DNA from: Amycolatopsis methanolica 239
GTDB taxonomy: Bacteria > Actinomycetota > Actinomycetes > Mycobacteriales > Pseudonocardiaceae
Assembly (NCBI RefSeq): GCF_000739085.1
Contig: NZ_CP009110.1
Span: 3,410,001-3,474,000 of the forward strand
DNA: 64,000 bases
Direction: 5' to 3'
Part shown: positions 1-7,657 of the stretch, piece by piece
Layout: the number at the start of each line of letters is the position of its first letter
Position numbering within the stretch: the first letter of the stretch is position 1
Made by a program: the position numbers and the translations under genes
Notes under the pieces: generated by a model
Databases searched by the model: none
What the model saw: the letters and a program-made list of their open reading frames with translations, nothing else
What the model was told of the DNA's origin: nothing

Positions 1-970
1 CGAGCAGGTCGATCTGCTCCAGCACGGTCTTCAGGGGCAGGCCGGCGTGGTCGATGAGGAACAGCTGGCGCTGGTAGTCGCCGACGTCCTCGCGCATGCT
101 CGCGTACCGGTCGATCACCTGCTGCGGGCTGCCGACCGTCAACGGGGTCGTCGCGGTGAAGTCCTCCATCGACGGGCCGTGGCCGTAGACCGGGGCGTTG
201 TCGAAGTAGGGGCGGAACTCGTTCCACGCGTCCTGGGAGTTCTTGCGCATGAAGACCTGCCCGCCGAGCCCGACGATCGCGGTGTCGGCCGGGCCGTGCC
301 CGTAGTGCTCGAAGCGCTGGCGGTAGAAGCGCACCATCTGCTTCGTGTGCGACATGGGCCAGAAGATGTTGTTGTGGAAGAAGCCGTCGCTGTAGTAGGC
401 GGCCTGCTCGGCGATCTCCGGGCTGCGGATCGAGCCGTGCCAGACGAACGGCGGGACCCCGTCGAGCGGGCGCGGGGTGGCGGTGAAGCCGCGCAGGGGG
501 GTGCGGAAGTTGCCCTCCCAGTCGACCACGTCCTCCTCCCAGAGGCGGCGCAGCAGGGCGTAGTTCTCGATCGCCAGCGGGATGCCCTGGCGGATGTCCT
601 GGCCGAACCACGGGTAGACCGGGCCGGTGTTGCCGCGGCCCATCATCAGGTCCATCCGGCCGCCCGAGATGACCTGCAGCATGGCGTAGTCCTCGGCGAT
701 CTTCACCGGGTCGTTGGTGGTGATCAGCGTCGTCGAGGTGGACAGGATGATGTCCTTGGTCACGCCGGCCAGGTAGCCGAGCATGGTGGTGGGCGAGGAC
801 GCGACGAACGGCGGGTTGTGGTGCTCGCCGGTGGCGAAGACGTCGAGCCCGGCCTGGTCGGCGTGCTGGGCGATGGTCAGCATCGACCGCACGCGCTGGG
901 TGTCGTCCGGAGTTTCGCCGGTCGTCGGATCCGTGGTCACGTCGCTGACGGAGAAGATCCCGAACTGCAT
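1..970 (-). CDS. LLM-class flavin-dependent oxidoreductase (3' end cut by window edge)
   Basis: About 323 residues are visible and the gene runs off the left edge. The protein begins MQFGIFSVSD and reads as a bacterial luciferase-like (alpha/beta barrel) monooxygenase. Family features are the ATGEHHNPPF segment after the first strands, the SGGRMDLMMGRG stretch that contacts flavin, and PPFVWHGS later on. Such enzymes use FMN or F420 to oxidise small organic substrates; the substrate cannot be told from sequence. ATG at 968-970 is the start, preceded on the coding strand by GGAGGC. It is monocistronic as far as visible, with an inverted repeat 40-70 bases upstream (1009-1039). Family assignment is firm, cofactor and substrate are open. 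Confidence 0.85.
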   Translation of the reverse strand, partial: MQFGIFSVSDVTTDPTTGETPDDTQRVRSMLTIAQHADQAGLDVFATGEHHNPPFVASSPTTMLGYLAGVTKDIILSTSTTLITTNDPVKIAEDYAMLQVISGGRMDLMMGRGNTGPVYPWFGQDIRQGIPLAIENYALLRRLWEEDVVDWEGNFRTPLRGFTATPRPLDGVPPFVWHGSIRSPEIAEQAAYYSDGFFHNNIFWPMSHTKQMVRFYRQRFEHYGHGPADTAIVGLGGQVFMRKNSQDAWNEFRPYFDNAPVYGHGPSMEDFTATTPLTVGSPQQVIDRYASMREDVGDYQRQLFLIDHAGLPLKTVLEQIDLL

Positions 971-1008
971 GACAGCCTCCTGCTGATCTGGTGTTCGGCC
1001 GGTAAAAC

Positions 1009-1039
1009 GTCTCGCGCGGAAGAATATTCCTGGCGAGAC
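1009..1039. promoter_or_regulatory. Inverted repeat, candidate operator upstream of the LLM gene
   Basis: GTCTCGC at 1009-1015 is mirrored by GCGAGAC at 1033-1039, with an AT-rich palindrome GAATATTC (1022-1029) between them. This is the most AT-rich spot in the gap 971-1203 and lies just upstream of the minus-strand oxidoreductase, so it may be its promoter/operator. No cognate regulator is adjacent. Confidence 0.35.
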
Positions 1040-1203
1040 TATCAGTGGCCCGATCCGGACGCCGGTGACCGGTGGACCACAGCGCCGCTCCGGGGAGGCT
1101 GGCCGGCGCGGTTAGCGGTTGGCGGCGAAGTGGTGCCTGCGGCCGGCCGCCGGTGGGCAGGTCGGCCGCTGGCCAGGGCTCCTCGCCGGTGCGGCGATCG
1201 CGG

Positions 1204-2157
1204 CTAACGGCTGGTCCAGCGCCGATGAGTGTCCGGGTCCACGTTGCTCCCGCAGATGATCGTGACCACGTGCCGCCCGGCGAAGCGCTCGCGGTCCTCC
1301 AGCACCGCGGCCACCCCGAGCGCCGCCGACGGCTCGACCACCAGGCCGGCGTGGTCGAGCAGCAGCCGCATCCCCGTGGTGATCGACTCCTCGCGCGCCA
1401 GGACCGCGTCGTCGGCCACCTGCAGCAGGTCGTCCAGCACCTCCGGGATCGGGAAGCGACCGGCGACGCCGTCGGCGATCGTCTCCGCCGACTCCGTCGT
1501 CACGACCCGCCGCTGCCGCCAGGACAGGGTCATCGCGGGCGCGCCCAGCGGTTGCACGCAGATCACCTCGACCCCGGGCGCGAGCGCCTTCAGCACGTGC
1601 CCCACCCCGGTCGCCATCGCCCCGCCGCCCAGGGCGATCAGGACGACGTCGGCCGACGGCGCCTGCTCCACCAGTTCCAGGCCGATCGTCGCCGCGCCCT
1701 CGCACGTTTCGAGGTCCAGGCTGTCTTCCACCAGCCGGATGTCGTGGTGCCGCGCGATGTCCGCCGCCTGTTCCCGTGCCCGCTCGAAGTCGCCGTCCAC
1801 CAGCTCCAGCCGCGCGCCCAGCGCCCGGATCCGGTCGAGCTTCGCCACCGGCGCGGACCGCGCGGCCACGACCGTGACGTCGAGCCCCCGGCGGCGGCCG
1901 GACCAGGCCAGCGCCTGCCCGAGGTTGCCCGCGCTCGCGCACACCACCGCACCCGAGCCGAGCGCGTCAGCGATCACCTCGGTCCCGCGGCCCTTGAAGC
2001 AGCGCACCGGGTTGGCCGTTTCGAGTTTGATGCCGACCGCGCAGGCGAGGACGGGTTCCAGCGCGTCGCAGCGGTAGCACGGGGTGTCGAGGAACACCGG
2101 GTCGATCACGGTGCGGGCGGCCCGGATCCGGGCGGTGTCGAGTCGCGTCGTCAGCAC
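1204..2157 (-). CDS. PLP-dependent threonine dehydratase/serine racemase-family enzyme
   Basis: 317 residues with a GTG start at 2155-2157. The start overlaps the stop of the upstream phosphatase gene by seven bases (GTGCTGA), so translation is probably coupled. The fold-type II PLP family is shown by the lysine motif CFKGRG (expected Schiff-base Lys), the SAGNLGQALA loop and the glycine-rich LIALGGGAM phosphate-binding loop. Family members deaminate, racemise or eliminate hydroxy-amino acids. It is the last gene of a minus-strand run GTP cyclohydrolase II homologue, phosphatase, PLP enzyme, so its substrate may belong to that pathway rather than to isoleucine synthesis. No C-terminal ACT domain is present, against a biosynthetic IlvA. 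Confidence 0.8.
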   Translation of the reverse strand: MLTTRLDTARIRAARTVIDPVFLDTPCYRCDALEPVLACAVGIKLETANPVRCFKGRGTEVIADALGSGAVVCASAGNLGQALAWSGRRRGLDVTVVAARSAPVAKLDRIRALGARLELVDGDFERAREQAADIARHHDIRLVEDSLDLETCEGAATIGLELVEQAPSADVVLIALGGGAMATGVGHVLKALAPGVEVICVQPLGAPAMTLSWRQRRVVTTESAETIADGVAGRFPIPEVLDDLLQVADDAVLAREESITTGMRLLLDHAGLVVEPSAALGVAAVLEDRERFAGRHVVTIICGSNVDPDTHRRWTSR

Positions 2158-2927
2158 GCGCGCAACAGTTCCAGCACCACGTCCCGCAGCCCCGGAGCCA
2201 GTGCGATCGTCGACGCCGAGGACACCGTGTGGTCGCTGCCGTCGGCGTCCAGGACCAGCCCGCCCGCCTCCCGCACCAGCAGCACGCCCGCCATCGTGTC
2301 CCACGGCAGGTTCGACAGGATGATCGTCGCGTCCAGGCGGCCGTGCGCGACCCACGCCAGGTCGGCCGCGGCGGTGCCGATCATCCGCACCCGTTCCGCC
2401 CGCGCGCCCAGCTGCTCCAGCAACGCCAGCCGCAGCCGGTTCTTCGGCCCGGCGTCCGCGCCCACGGCGAAGTCGCCCAGCGACACCATCGCGTCGGCCA
2501 GCTCTGACGCCCCGGAGACGGCGATCCGCGTGTCCCCGGCGAAGGCGCCGTAGTGCTCGACCGCGGTGTAGACCGTGTCGAGGAACGGCAGGTCGATCGC
2601 CGCCACCACGCTGCGCTCGCCGGACACCAGAGCCAGCGAGATCCCGGTGAGTGGGATGCCGCGCGCGAAGTTCGCCGTCCCGTCGACCGGGTCCAGCACC
2701 CACCACAGCGCGCCCCGCTCGCCGCCGTGCTCCTCGCCGACCAGCCCGATGTCCGGCGTCTCCCGTGCGAGGAACTCCCGCACCGCCTCCTCGACCGCCA
2801 GGTCGATGTCGGTCACCAGGTCGCGCTCGCTCTTCGCGGTCACCGACCGCGGCGCGCGGGAGGTGACGATGCGCCGCCCGATCGCGACGGCTTCCCTGGC
2901 GACGGGCAGCAGGCTCAGGTGGTCCAC
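2151..2927 (-). CDS. Inositol monophosphatase-family phosphatase
   Basis: 258 residues, usual length for the IMPase/SuhB family of Mg-dependent phosphomonoesterases. Metal-binding motifs are all present: GEEHGG, then WVLDPVDGTANF (the DPxDGT signature), and WDTMAGVLLVREAGG near the C-terminus. The gene starts one base after the stop of the GTP cyclohydrolase II homologue and overlaps the next PLP gene, so the three form a tight operon. In this context it may dephosphorylate a ribosyl- or pyrimidine-phosphate made from GTP rather than inositol phosphate; that is inference. Histidinol-phosphatase (HisN) is a family alternative but no his genes are near. Confidence 0.85.
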   Translation of the reverse strand: MDHLSLLPVAREAVAIGRRIVTSRAPRSVTAKSERDLVTDIDLAVEEAVREFLARETPDIGLVGEEHGGERGALWWVLDPVDGTANFARGIPLTGISLALVSGERSVVAAIDLPFLDTVYTAVEHYGAFAGDTRIAVSGASELADAMVSLGDFAVGADAGPKNRLRLALLEQLGARAERVRMIGTAAADLAWVAHGRLDATIILSNLPWDTMAGVLLVREAGGLVLDADGSDHTVSSASTIALAPGLRDVVLELLRAC

Positions 2928-2928
2928 G

Positions 2929-3528
2929 TCAGTGCTCCGCGACGTCGAAGGTGTCCACCTGCGGCAGGACGTGCCCGAGGCGGTCGCGCTTGGCGGTCAG
3001 GTACCGGATGTTGTCCGGGCTGGCCGGCGCCAGCAGCGGGACCCGTGCCGACACGCGGATCCCGTTCGACTCCAGCGCCGCGATCTTGTCCGGGTTGTTG
3101 GACATCAGCCGCACCGACCGCACGCCCAGGTGGCGCAGCACCCGCGCGGCGGGGCTGTAGTCGCGCACGTCGACCGGCAGCCCGAGGCTGGTGGCCGAGT
3201 CGACCGTGTCCAGCCCTTCGTCCTGCAGCACGTGCGTGCGCACCTTCGCCACCAGTCCGATCCCGCGTCCCTCGTGCCCGCGCAGGTACACCAGCACTCC
3301 GCTGCCTTCGCACACGATGGCGTCCAGCGCCGCGTCCAGCTGTTCACCGCACTCGCAGCGCACCGCGCCGAACACGTCGCCGGTGAGGCACTCCGAATGC
3401 ACCCGCACCAGCACGTCGTCGCGGCGCAGCCGTCCGTGGGCGAGCGCCAGGTGCTCGGCGCCGTCCCGGAACGCCACGCTGCGGAACTTGCCGCGCCGGG
3501 TGACCAGCGTCGATTCGGCGATCTCCAT
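2929..3528 (-). CDS. ribA: GTP cyclohydrolase II homologue with His in place of the key Tyr
   Basis: 199 residues. Zn ligands Cys47, Cys58 and Cys60 lie in HSECLTGD...RCECG, and the GHEGRGIGL substrate loop is intact, so a GTP ring-opening enzyme is clear. Aligning KVRTHVLQD with the E. coli RibA stretch KIRAYALQD puts His99 at the position of catalytic Tyr105. From memory, the Streptomyces coelicolor paralogue SCO6655 lacks this Tyr and stops at the formylated pyrimidine (FAPy) instead of releasing formate; the same is likely here. No DHBP synthase domain and no riboflavin genes are nearby, and a deformylase-family gene is divergent at 3582. Start ATG 3526-3528 follows GAGGGG. The ribA symbol reflects family, not proven riboflavin function. 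Confidence 0.85.
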   Translation of the reverse strand: MEIAESTLVTRRGKFRSVAFRDGAEHLALAHGRLRRDDVLVRVHSECLTGDVFGAVRCECGEQLDAALDAIVCEGSGVLVYLRGHEGRGIGLVAKVRTHVLQDEGLDTVDSATSLGLPVDVRDYSPAARVLRHLGVRSVRLMSNNPDKIAALESNGIRVSARVPLLAPASPDNIRYLTAKRDRLGHVLPQVDTFDVAEH

Positions 3529-3581
3529 GGGTTCCCCTCGTCGTCGACCGGGAACTTGCCCTACCCGGTATACCTGATCTG

Positions 3582-4274
3582 ATGAATCCGCTGCCGCCGG
3601 ACACCACCGACGACGTGCGCGGGGCCGCCGTGGCGGTGCTGCCCGTCGGGAGCCTGGAACAGCACGGCCCGCACCTGCCGCTGACCACCGACACCCTGAT
3701 CGCCTGCGCGGTCGCGTCGCGGATCGCGCAGGACCACGGCTTCTGGCTGCTGCCGCCGGTCACGGTGTCCTGCTCGCACGAGCACGCCGCGTGGCCGGGC
3801 ACGGTGAGCATCTCGGTCACCACGCTGGTCGCGGTGGTCGAGGACATCGCCACGTCGCTGCGGGCCTCCGGGGTGGGCAGGCTCGTGCTGGTCAACGGGC
3901 ACGGCGGCAACCACGTCCTGGCCAACGTCGTGCAGCAGGCCGGCGGCTCGATGGTGCTGTTCCCCACCTACGGCGAGTGGCAGGAGGCGCGCGCGGCGGC
4001 GGGTGTGCGCACCTCCAACGACGAGGACATGCACGCCGGCGAGCTGGAGACTTCGATCCTGCTCTGCGCCGCCCCGGAGGTGGTCAGACCGGGCTACGAG
4101 ACCGCGGACTCGGCACCCGGCGATCTGCGCCACCTCCTCTCGCTCGGACTGGCCCCCTACACGGAATCGGGCGTGGCCGGTCATCCGTCACTGGCTACAC
4201 CGGAGAAAGGCCGGAAGGTGCTGGACGCGCTGGCCCGCGCGTTCCGGGCGCACCTGCCCCTTCTCGCCTCCTGA
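3582..4274 (+). CDS. Creatininase-family amidohydrolase (possible FAPy deformylase)
   Basis: 230 residues. Metal ligands of the creatininase fold are visible in GSLEQHGPHLPLTTD, in NGHGGN and in DEDMHAGELETS. The family includes creatinine amidohydrolase, MftE of mycofactocin maturation and ArfB, which deforms FAPy in archaeal flavin/F420 synthesis. Divergent transcription 53 bases from a GTP cyclohydrolase II homologue that probably yields a formylated product makes a deformylase or related amide hydrolase role attractive; that is inference. Its last 80 bases overlap, tail to tail, the 3' end of the flippase-like gene on the other strand. TATACCT at 3569-3575 could be a -10 element. Confidence 0.8.
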   Translation: MNPLPPDTTDDVRGAAVAVLPVGSLEQHGPHLPLTTDTLIACAVASRIAQDHGFWLLPPVTVSCSHEHAAWPGTVSISVTTLVAVVEDIATSLRASGVGRLVLVNGHGGNHVLANVVQQAGGSMVLFPTYGEWQEARAAAGVRTSNDEDMHAGELETSILLCAAPEVVRPGYETADSAPGDLRHLLSLGLAPYTESGVAGHPSLATPEKGRKVLDALARAFRAHLPLLAS

Positions 4275-5169
4275 GCGCCAGGACCCCCGGCAGCGCCGCG
4301 ACGAGCGAGAGCACCCCGTAGACGACAGCGGTGGTGACGCCCGCGCCCGCGCCGAGGCCGGTGGCCCCGAAGGCGACCGCGGTGAACCCCTCGCGCGGCC
4401 CCCAGCCGCCGATGTTGAGCGGCAGCGCCATGACGACCAGCGCGAGCACGACCAGCGGGACGAGGGTGGTCACCGGCGCGGTCACCCCGGCCAGCCGCGC
4501 GGCGAGGACGAACATCGCGACGTGCCCGGCGATGGTGAGCGCCGACAGCGCCACGATCCCCGCCGCGGTGGGCCCGCCGAGCAGGCCGCGGGCGTCGGCG
4601 AGGGTCCGGGTGGCCGCGCCGCGCCAGGCCGGTTTCGCGGCGAGCAGCCCGGCGACCACGAGCGCGGCACCCAGCAGGACGAGCAGCCCGGGGCCGGTGG
4701 ACAGGCCCGGCAGCAGGTCCGGGTGGAGGGCCAGCACGGTGACGCCGGCGACGAGCAGCACGGCCTGCCCGGCGAACCGTTCGAGCACCACGGCGCGGAC
4801 GCCGCGGCCCACGTCGCCGGAGTCGTGGCCGTGGCTGACCGCGCGGTCGACGTCGCCGAGCACTCCGGCGGGCAGCACCGAGTTGAGCAGGGTCGAGCGG
4901 TAGTAGGCGGCGACCGCGGCCGGCAGCTGAAGCGGCAGGCCGAGGCCGCGGGTGACGAGGACCCATCGCCCGGCGGCGGTGACGGTGGTCAGCAGCCCGA
5001 TCGCCAGCGCGAGCACGACCGATTCCGTGTCGATGAGCCCCAGCCCGGTGAGAAACGCGCCGCTGCCGACCTTCCAGAACAGGGTGGCGAGGATGCCGGC
5101 CGCGGTGAGCAGGCGCAGCCACGGCCACAGGCGGGCTGTCGGTGCGCGGGCGGCGGTGGGAGTGGTCAT
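4195..5169 (-). CDS. Lysylphosphatidylglycerol synthase TM-region/UPF0104 flippase-like membrane protein
   Basis: 324 residues with about eight hydrophobic segments. The layout resembles the MprF-type flippase domain (UPF0104): an N-terminal helix around LLTAAGILATLFW, then AAGRWVLVTRGL, YYRSTLLNSVLPAGVLGDVDR and, late, ALPLNIGGWGPREG, which is the conserved motif of this family. Such proteins move lipids or lipid-linked compounds across the membrane. Start ATG 5167-5169 overlaps the stop of a 58-residue upstream reading frame that is a decayed copy of this gene's own 5' end. It is the last gene of the minus-strand run from 8640 and overlaps the creatininase gene 3' end. The role as exporter of the cluster product is inference. 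Confidence 0.75.
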   Translation of the reverse strand: MTTPTAARAPTARLWPWLRLLTAAGILATLFWKVGSGAFLTGLGLIDTESVVLALAIGLLTTVTAAGRWVLVTRGLGLPLQLPAAVAAYYRSTLLNSVLPAGVLGDVDRAVSHGHDSGDVGRGVRAVVLERFAGQAVLLVAGVTVLALHPDLLPGLSTGPGLLVLLGAALVVAGLLAAKPAWRGAATRTLADARGLLGGPTAAGIVALSALTIAGHVAMFVLAARLAGVTAPVTTLVPLVVLALVVMALPLNIGGWGPREGFTAVAFGATGLGAGAGVTTAVVYGVLSLVAALPGVLALRRREGAGAPGTRGPARPAPSGLSPV

Positions 5170-5424
5170 CGGGCTCCGTTCAACAGGGGGAGCACGCCCG
5201 ATTGCGCGTTGATGAGCTCCAGCCCGGTGAGGAACACCCCGGCGCCGGCCTGCCCGGTGAGGGTGGCGGGGATGGCGGCTGTGGCGAGTGAGTGCAGCCA
5301 GGGCCAGAGGCGGGCCGCTGTCCTGGCGGTGGGGGTGGTCATCGGGCTCCGATCGTGCGCGTGGGCGTGGCCGATCGGGGTCGCTGAGCCGCGGTCTGGT
5401 GCGGGTCGTCATCGGGCTCCGATC
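5022..5424. repeat. Tandem partial duplications of the flippase gene 5' end
   Basis: Copy A (5022-5175) is the real gene start, copy B (5205-5349) is a diverged repeat of about 145 bases, and copy C (about 5402-5424) keeps only the start-site box. Each ends with a near-identical block around CGGAGCCCGATGAC read on the minus strand, which joins a TGA or its remnant to an ATG. Copy C overlaps the methyltransferase stop at 5409. The divergence (gaps, many substitutions) shows this is an old duplication, not a recent assembly artefact. Confidence 0.75.
5166..5341 (-). CDS. 58-residue ORF derived from a duplicated flippase 5' end
   Basis: ATG at 5339-5341, stop TGA at 5166-5168 sharing ATGA with the flippase start. 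The peptide begins MTTPTARTAARLWPWL and contains GVFLTGLELIN. The flippase itself begins MTTPTAARAPTARLWPWL and contains GAFLTGLGLID. Similarity covers almost the whole peptide, so this is a duplicated N-terminus that kept an open frame and a coupling overlap. It may be translated as a leader that feeds ribosomes to the flippase, or be a relic. One hydrophobic stretch is present but weaker than in the parent. No independent function is claimed. Confidence 0.5.
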
Positions 5425-6254
5425 GCCAGCAGGTCGGTGTGGTGCACGACCACCTCGAGTTCGCCCGCGGCGCAGGCGGCCAGCCGCCGCCGGGTGTAGG
5501 CCTCGGTGTCCAGCCACGGTTCCTGCCGGCGGGCGGCGGCGACCCAGCCGCGCAACCACTGTTCGGTCAGCTCACTCTGGTCCGGCCCGAGCCGCCACGG
5601 GCTGGGGGCGCGGTGCACGGTCGCGCCGAGCTGCTCGAACGCCCAGGTCGCCACCGTGACCGCGTCCGGGCCGAGCAGCTCGCCGCGCCGCTGGTGCGCG
5701 TTGAAGGCCACGGCGAGGTCGGCGTCGAGCGGGTCCGCGGGCGTCAGCTCGACCCGCCCGGCGACCGACAACGTCAGCAGGGCCGCGCACCCCGCCGCGG
5801 CGCACGCGCCGGCGATCGTGTCCACGTCGGACGGTGTCAGCAGGTCCAGCAGCGCCGACGCGGTGAGCAGCGAGGTGCCGGTCAGGTCCAGGCCGGCGAG
5901 CTCCCCGCAGCGGGTCTCGAACGTCGCCCCCCGGACGGAGGCGCGGACGAGCAGGCCGGGGTCGCGGTCGTGCAGCACCCAGTGCTGCGGGACGCCCAGC
6001 CGCGGCGCCAGCCAGCGGCCCACCGACCCGGTGCCGGAGCCGAGGTCCTGGACGACCAGCGGGGCGGGACGTCCGGCCAGCCACCGCCGGAGCGGGGTGA
6101 GCAGCTCCGGCGCCCGCGCGGCCGCGTCGGCGGGTTCGCGCAGCGCCAGCCAGTCCGGTGCGCAGCGGGTCGTGTCCGTGCTGCCGGGTCCGGCGCCGTC
6201 CCATCGGTCGTGTGCCACACCCTTGTCACGGGCGCGCACCCGGTTCCGGTTCAA
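5409..6254 (-). CDS. Class I SAM-dependent methyltransferase
   Basis: 281 residues from ATG 6254, or about 269 from a GTG at 6216-6218 that lies just after the glycosyltransferase stop; the latter may be the true start. SAM motif I is VVQDLGSGTGSVGRWL, followed by an acidic loop HDRDPGLL and the post-I region GELAGLDLTGTSLLTASALLD. The acceptor is unknown. It sits between the glycosyltransferase and the flippase in an overlapping minus-strand operon. Related annotation elsewhere calls it a trans-aconitate-like methyltransferase, which says little about substrate. In the proposed pathway it would decorate the pyrimidine or sugar moiety (inference). Confidence 0.75.
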   Translation of the reverse strand: MNRNRVRARDKGVAHDRWDGAGPGSTDTTRCAPDWLALREPADAAARAPELLTPLRRWLAGRPAPLVVQDLGSGTGSVGRWLAPRLGVPQHWVLHDRDPGLLVRASVRGATFETRCGELAGLDLTGTSLLTASALLDLLTPSDVDTIAGACAAAGCAALLTLSVAGRVELTPADPLDADLAVAFNAHQRRGELLGPDAVTVATWAFEQLGATVHRAPSPWRLGPDQSELTEQWLRGWVAAARRQEPWLDTEAYTRRRLAACAAGELEVVVHHTDLLAIGAR

Positions 6255-7269
6255 ACAGGATCCGGTCCATCACCCGCGCGGTGGTCGTCCACGGCAACAA
6301 CCCGTCGCGCCGGGACCGCGCCGCCCGGCGCAGGGCCGACCGCGTTCCCGCCGAGGTCAGCCACGAGCGCAGGGCCCCGGCCAGCGCGTCCACGTCGCCG
6401 GGCGGCACCACGGTCCCGGGCGGTGTGCCGTCCGCCGCCCGGCCGAGCGCCTCGGTCTCCACCGAGGTCAGCACCGGAATCCCGCGCGCCAGCGCCTCCG
6501 TCACCACCATTCCGTACGTCTCCGACCGCGACGGCAGGACCAGCAGCCCGGCCCGCGCGTAGGCCTCCTCCAGCGCCGTCCCGGTCAGCGGCCCGGGGAT
6601 CGTCACACGCGCCGTCAGCTCGTGCCGCGCCACCAGGTCCCGCACCCTCGCGGCGAACGCGGGGGAGCGGTGCACCGGCCCGACCAGGCGGCACGCCCAG
6701 TCCAGATCCGCCACCGCGGCGAGGGCCTCGACCAGCATGTCCTGCCCCTTGTGCGGGGTCAGCGACGCCACGCACAGCAGTTCCTCACCCGACGACAGCG
6801 GCGCGGGATCCGTGCCCGGCGTGACCACGTGCACCCGGTCGCGGGGCAACCCGTGGCGGCGCACCAGCCGCGCGGCCGTTCGCGCGCTGGGCGTGACCAC
6901 CGCCGAGGCCGCCCGCAACGTCGAGCGCTCCAAGGCGTCCAGCTCCGCGTGCGCCCCGGTCTCGTCGGCCAGCGGCATGTGCACCAGCACCACCAGCCGC
7001 AGCCGCGCGGCGTGCGGCACCACGACGTCCGGCACGCCGCACGCCACCAGCCCGTCGATCACCACCAGCGACCCCGGCTCGGCGGCCGCCAGCGCGCGGT
7101 CCAGCGCGGCACACGCCGCCGGGGAGGGGTGCGGCCACGACCCGTCGACCGCGACCTCCCGCACCGGCCTGCCCAGCGCGGTCAGCTCGCGGCTGATCCG
7201 CCGGTCGTAGACGTTGCCGCCGCTGGGCAGTTCCGGATCGTCGACGTCACCCGGCAGGATGAAGATCAC
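6226..7269 (-). CDS. Glycosyltransferase family 4
   Basis: 347 residues, GT-B fold. The N-terminal half starts [24 protein letters not shown], typical of the acceptor domain with a GGN loop. The C-terminal donor domain shows [20 protein letters not shown] and the EX7E region [17 protein letters not shown] that binds nucleotide-sugar. No membrane segment is evident, so it acts in the cytosol on a soluble or membrane-surface acceptor. It overlaps the T-fold gene upstream by 23 bases and the methyltransferase downstream by 29 (or abuts it, depending on start), so the genes are surely co-transcribed. Donor sugar is unknown. Confidence 0.85.
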   Translation of the reverse strand: MIFILPGDVDDPELPSGGNVYDRRISRELTALGRPVREVAVDGSWPHPSPAACAALDRALAAAEPGSLVVIDGLVACGVPDVVVPHAARLRLVVLVHMPLADETGAHAELDALERSTLRAASAVVTPSARTAARLVRRHGLPRDRVHVVTPGTDPAPLSSGEELLCVASLTPHKGQDMLVEALAAVADLDWACRLVGPVHRSPAFAARVRDLVARHELTARVTIPGPLTGTALEEAYARAGLLVLPSRSETYGMVVTEALARGIPVLTSVETEALGRAADGTPPGTVVPPGDVDALAGALRSWLTSAGTRSALRRAARSRRDGLLPWTTTARVMDRILFEPEPGARP

Positions 7270-7657
7270 GGTCGTAACTCGCCCACGCCACGTGCGATTC
7301 GCGCAGTGTCACCGAAATCCCCGCCAGCCCGTGCGCGCCCGCGCCGAGCGCACCCGAGTGCACGCGGTCGGCGAGCCGGTCGGCGATCACCTTCGCCAGG
7401 AACTCCGTGGACGTGTTGACCCCGGCGAACTCCGGCACCTCGTCCAGGTTGCGGTAGTTGAGGTCGGCCAGCACGGCGCCCAGCTGCTGGGTGGCCAGCC
7501 CGATGTCGACGACGATGTTGTCCGCGTCCAGTTCGGCGCGGCGGAACGTCGCGTCCACCACGAACGTCGCGCCGTGCAGGCGCTGCGCGGGGCCGAACAC
7601 CTCGCCGCGGAAGCTGTGGGCGACCATCACGTGGTCGCGGACGGTGACGCTGAACAA
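7247..7657 (-). CDS. 6-pyruvoyltetrahydropterin synthase/QueD-fold homologue lacking catalytic residues
   Basis: 136 residues with a TTG start (7655-7657) placed five bases after GAGGAG; the gene overlaps the MDR dehydrogenase by 31 bases. The T-fold pattern [15 protein letters not shown]...RLHGATF matches PTPS/QueD. Canonical enzymes have AAH plus HGH as three Zn ligands and a catalytic Cys before HGH. Here His14 and His28 remain, but the third His is Ala30 and the Cys position is Ala24. From memory, the S. coelicolor homologue SCO6650 likewise lacks metal and triad yet keeps a pterin-type pocket and shows no PTPS activity. A distinct reaction or a binding role on a GTP-derived pyrimidine/pterin is therefore expected. 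Confidence 0.85.
   Translation of the reverse strand: MFSVTVRDHVMVAHSFRGEVFGPAQRLHGATFVVDATFRRAELDADNIVVDIGLATQQLGAVLADLNYRNLDEVPEFAGVNTSTEFLAKVIADRLADRVHSGALGAGAHGLAGISVTLRESHVAWASYDRDLHPAG

Noticed and set aside
47-1207. Long plus-strand frame of 386 residues at the left edge
   Set aside because: It is the shadow of the minus-strand LLM oxidoreductase; its protein is Arg/Val-rich with no family, whereas the opposite strand has clear luciferase-like motifs.
2929-3528. Calling this a standard riboflavin-pathway RibA
   Set aside because: The catalytic Tyr is His and no rib genes are near; a FAPy-type or other role fits better. The family name is kept only as a label.
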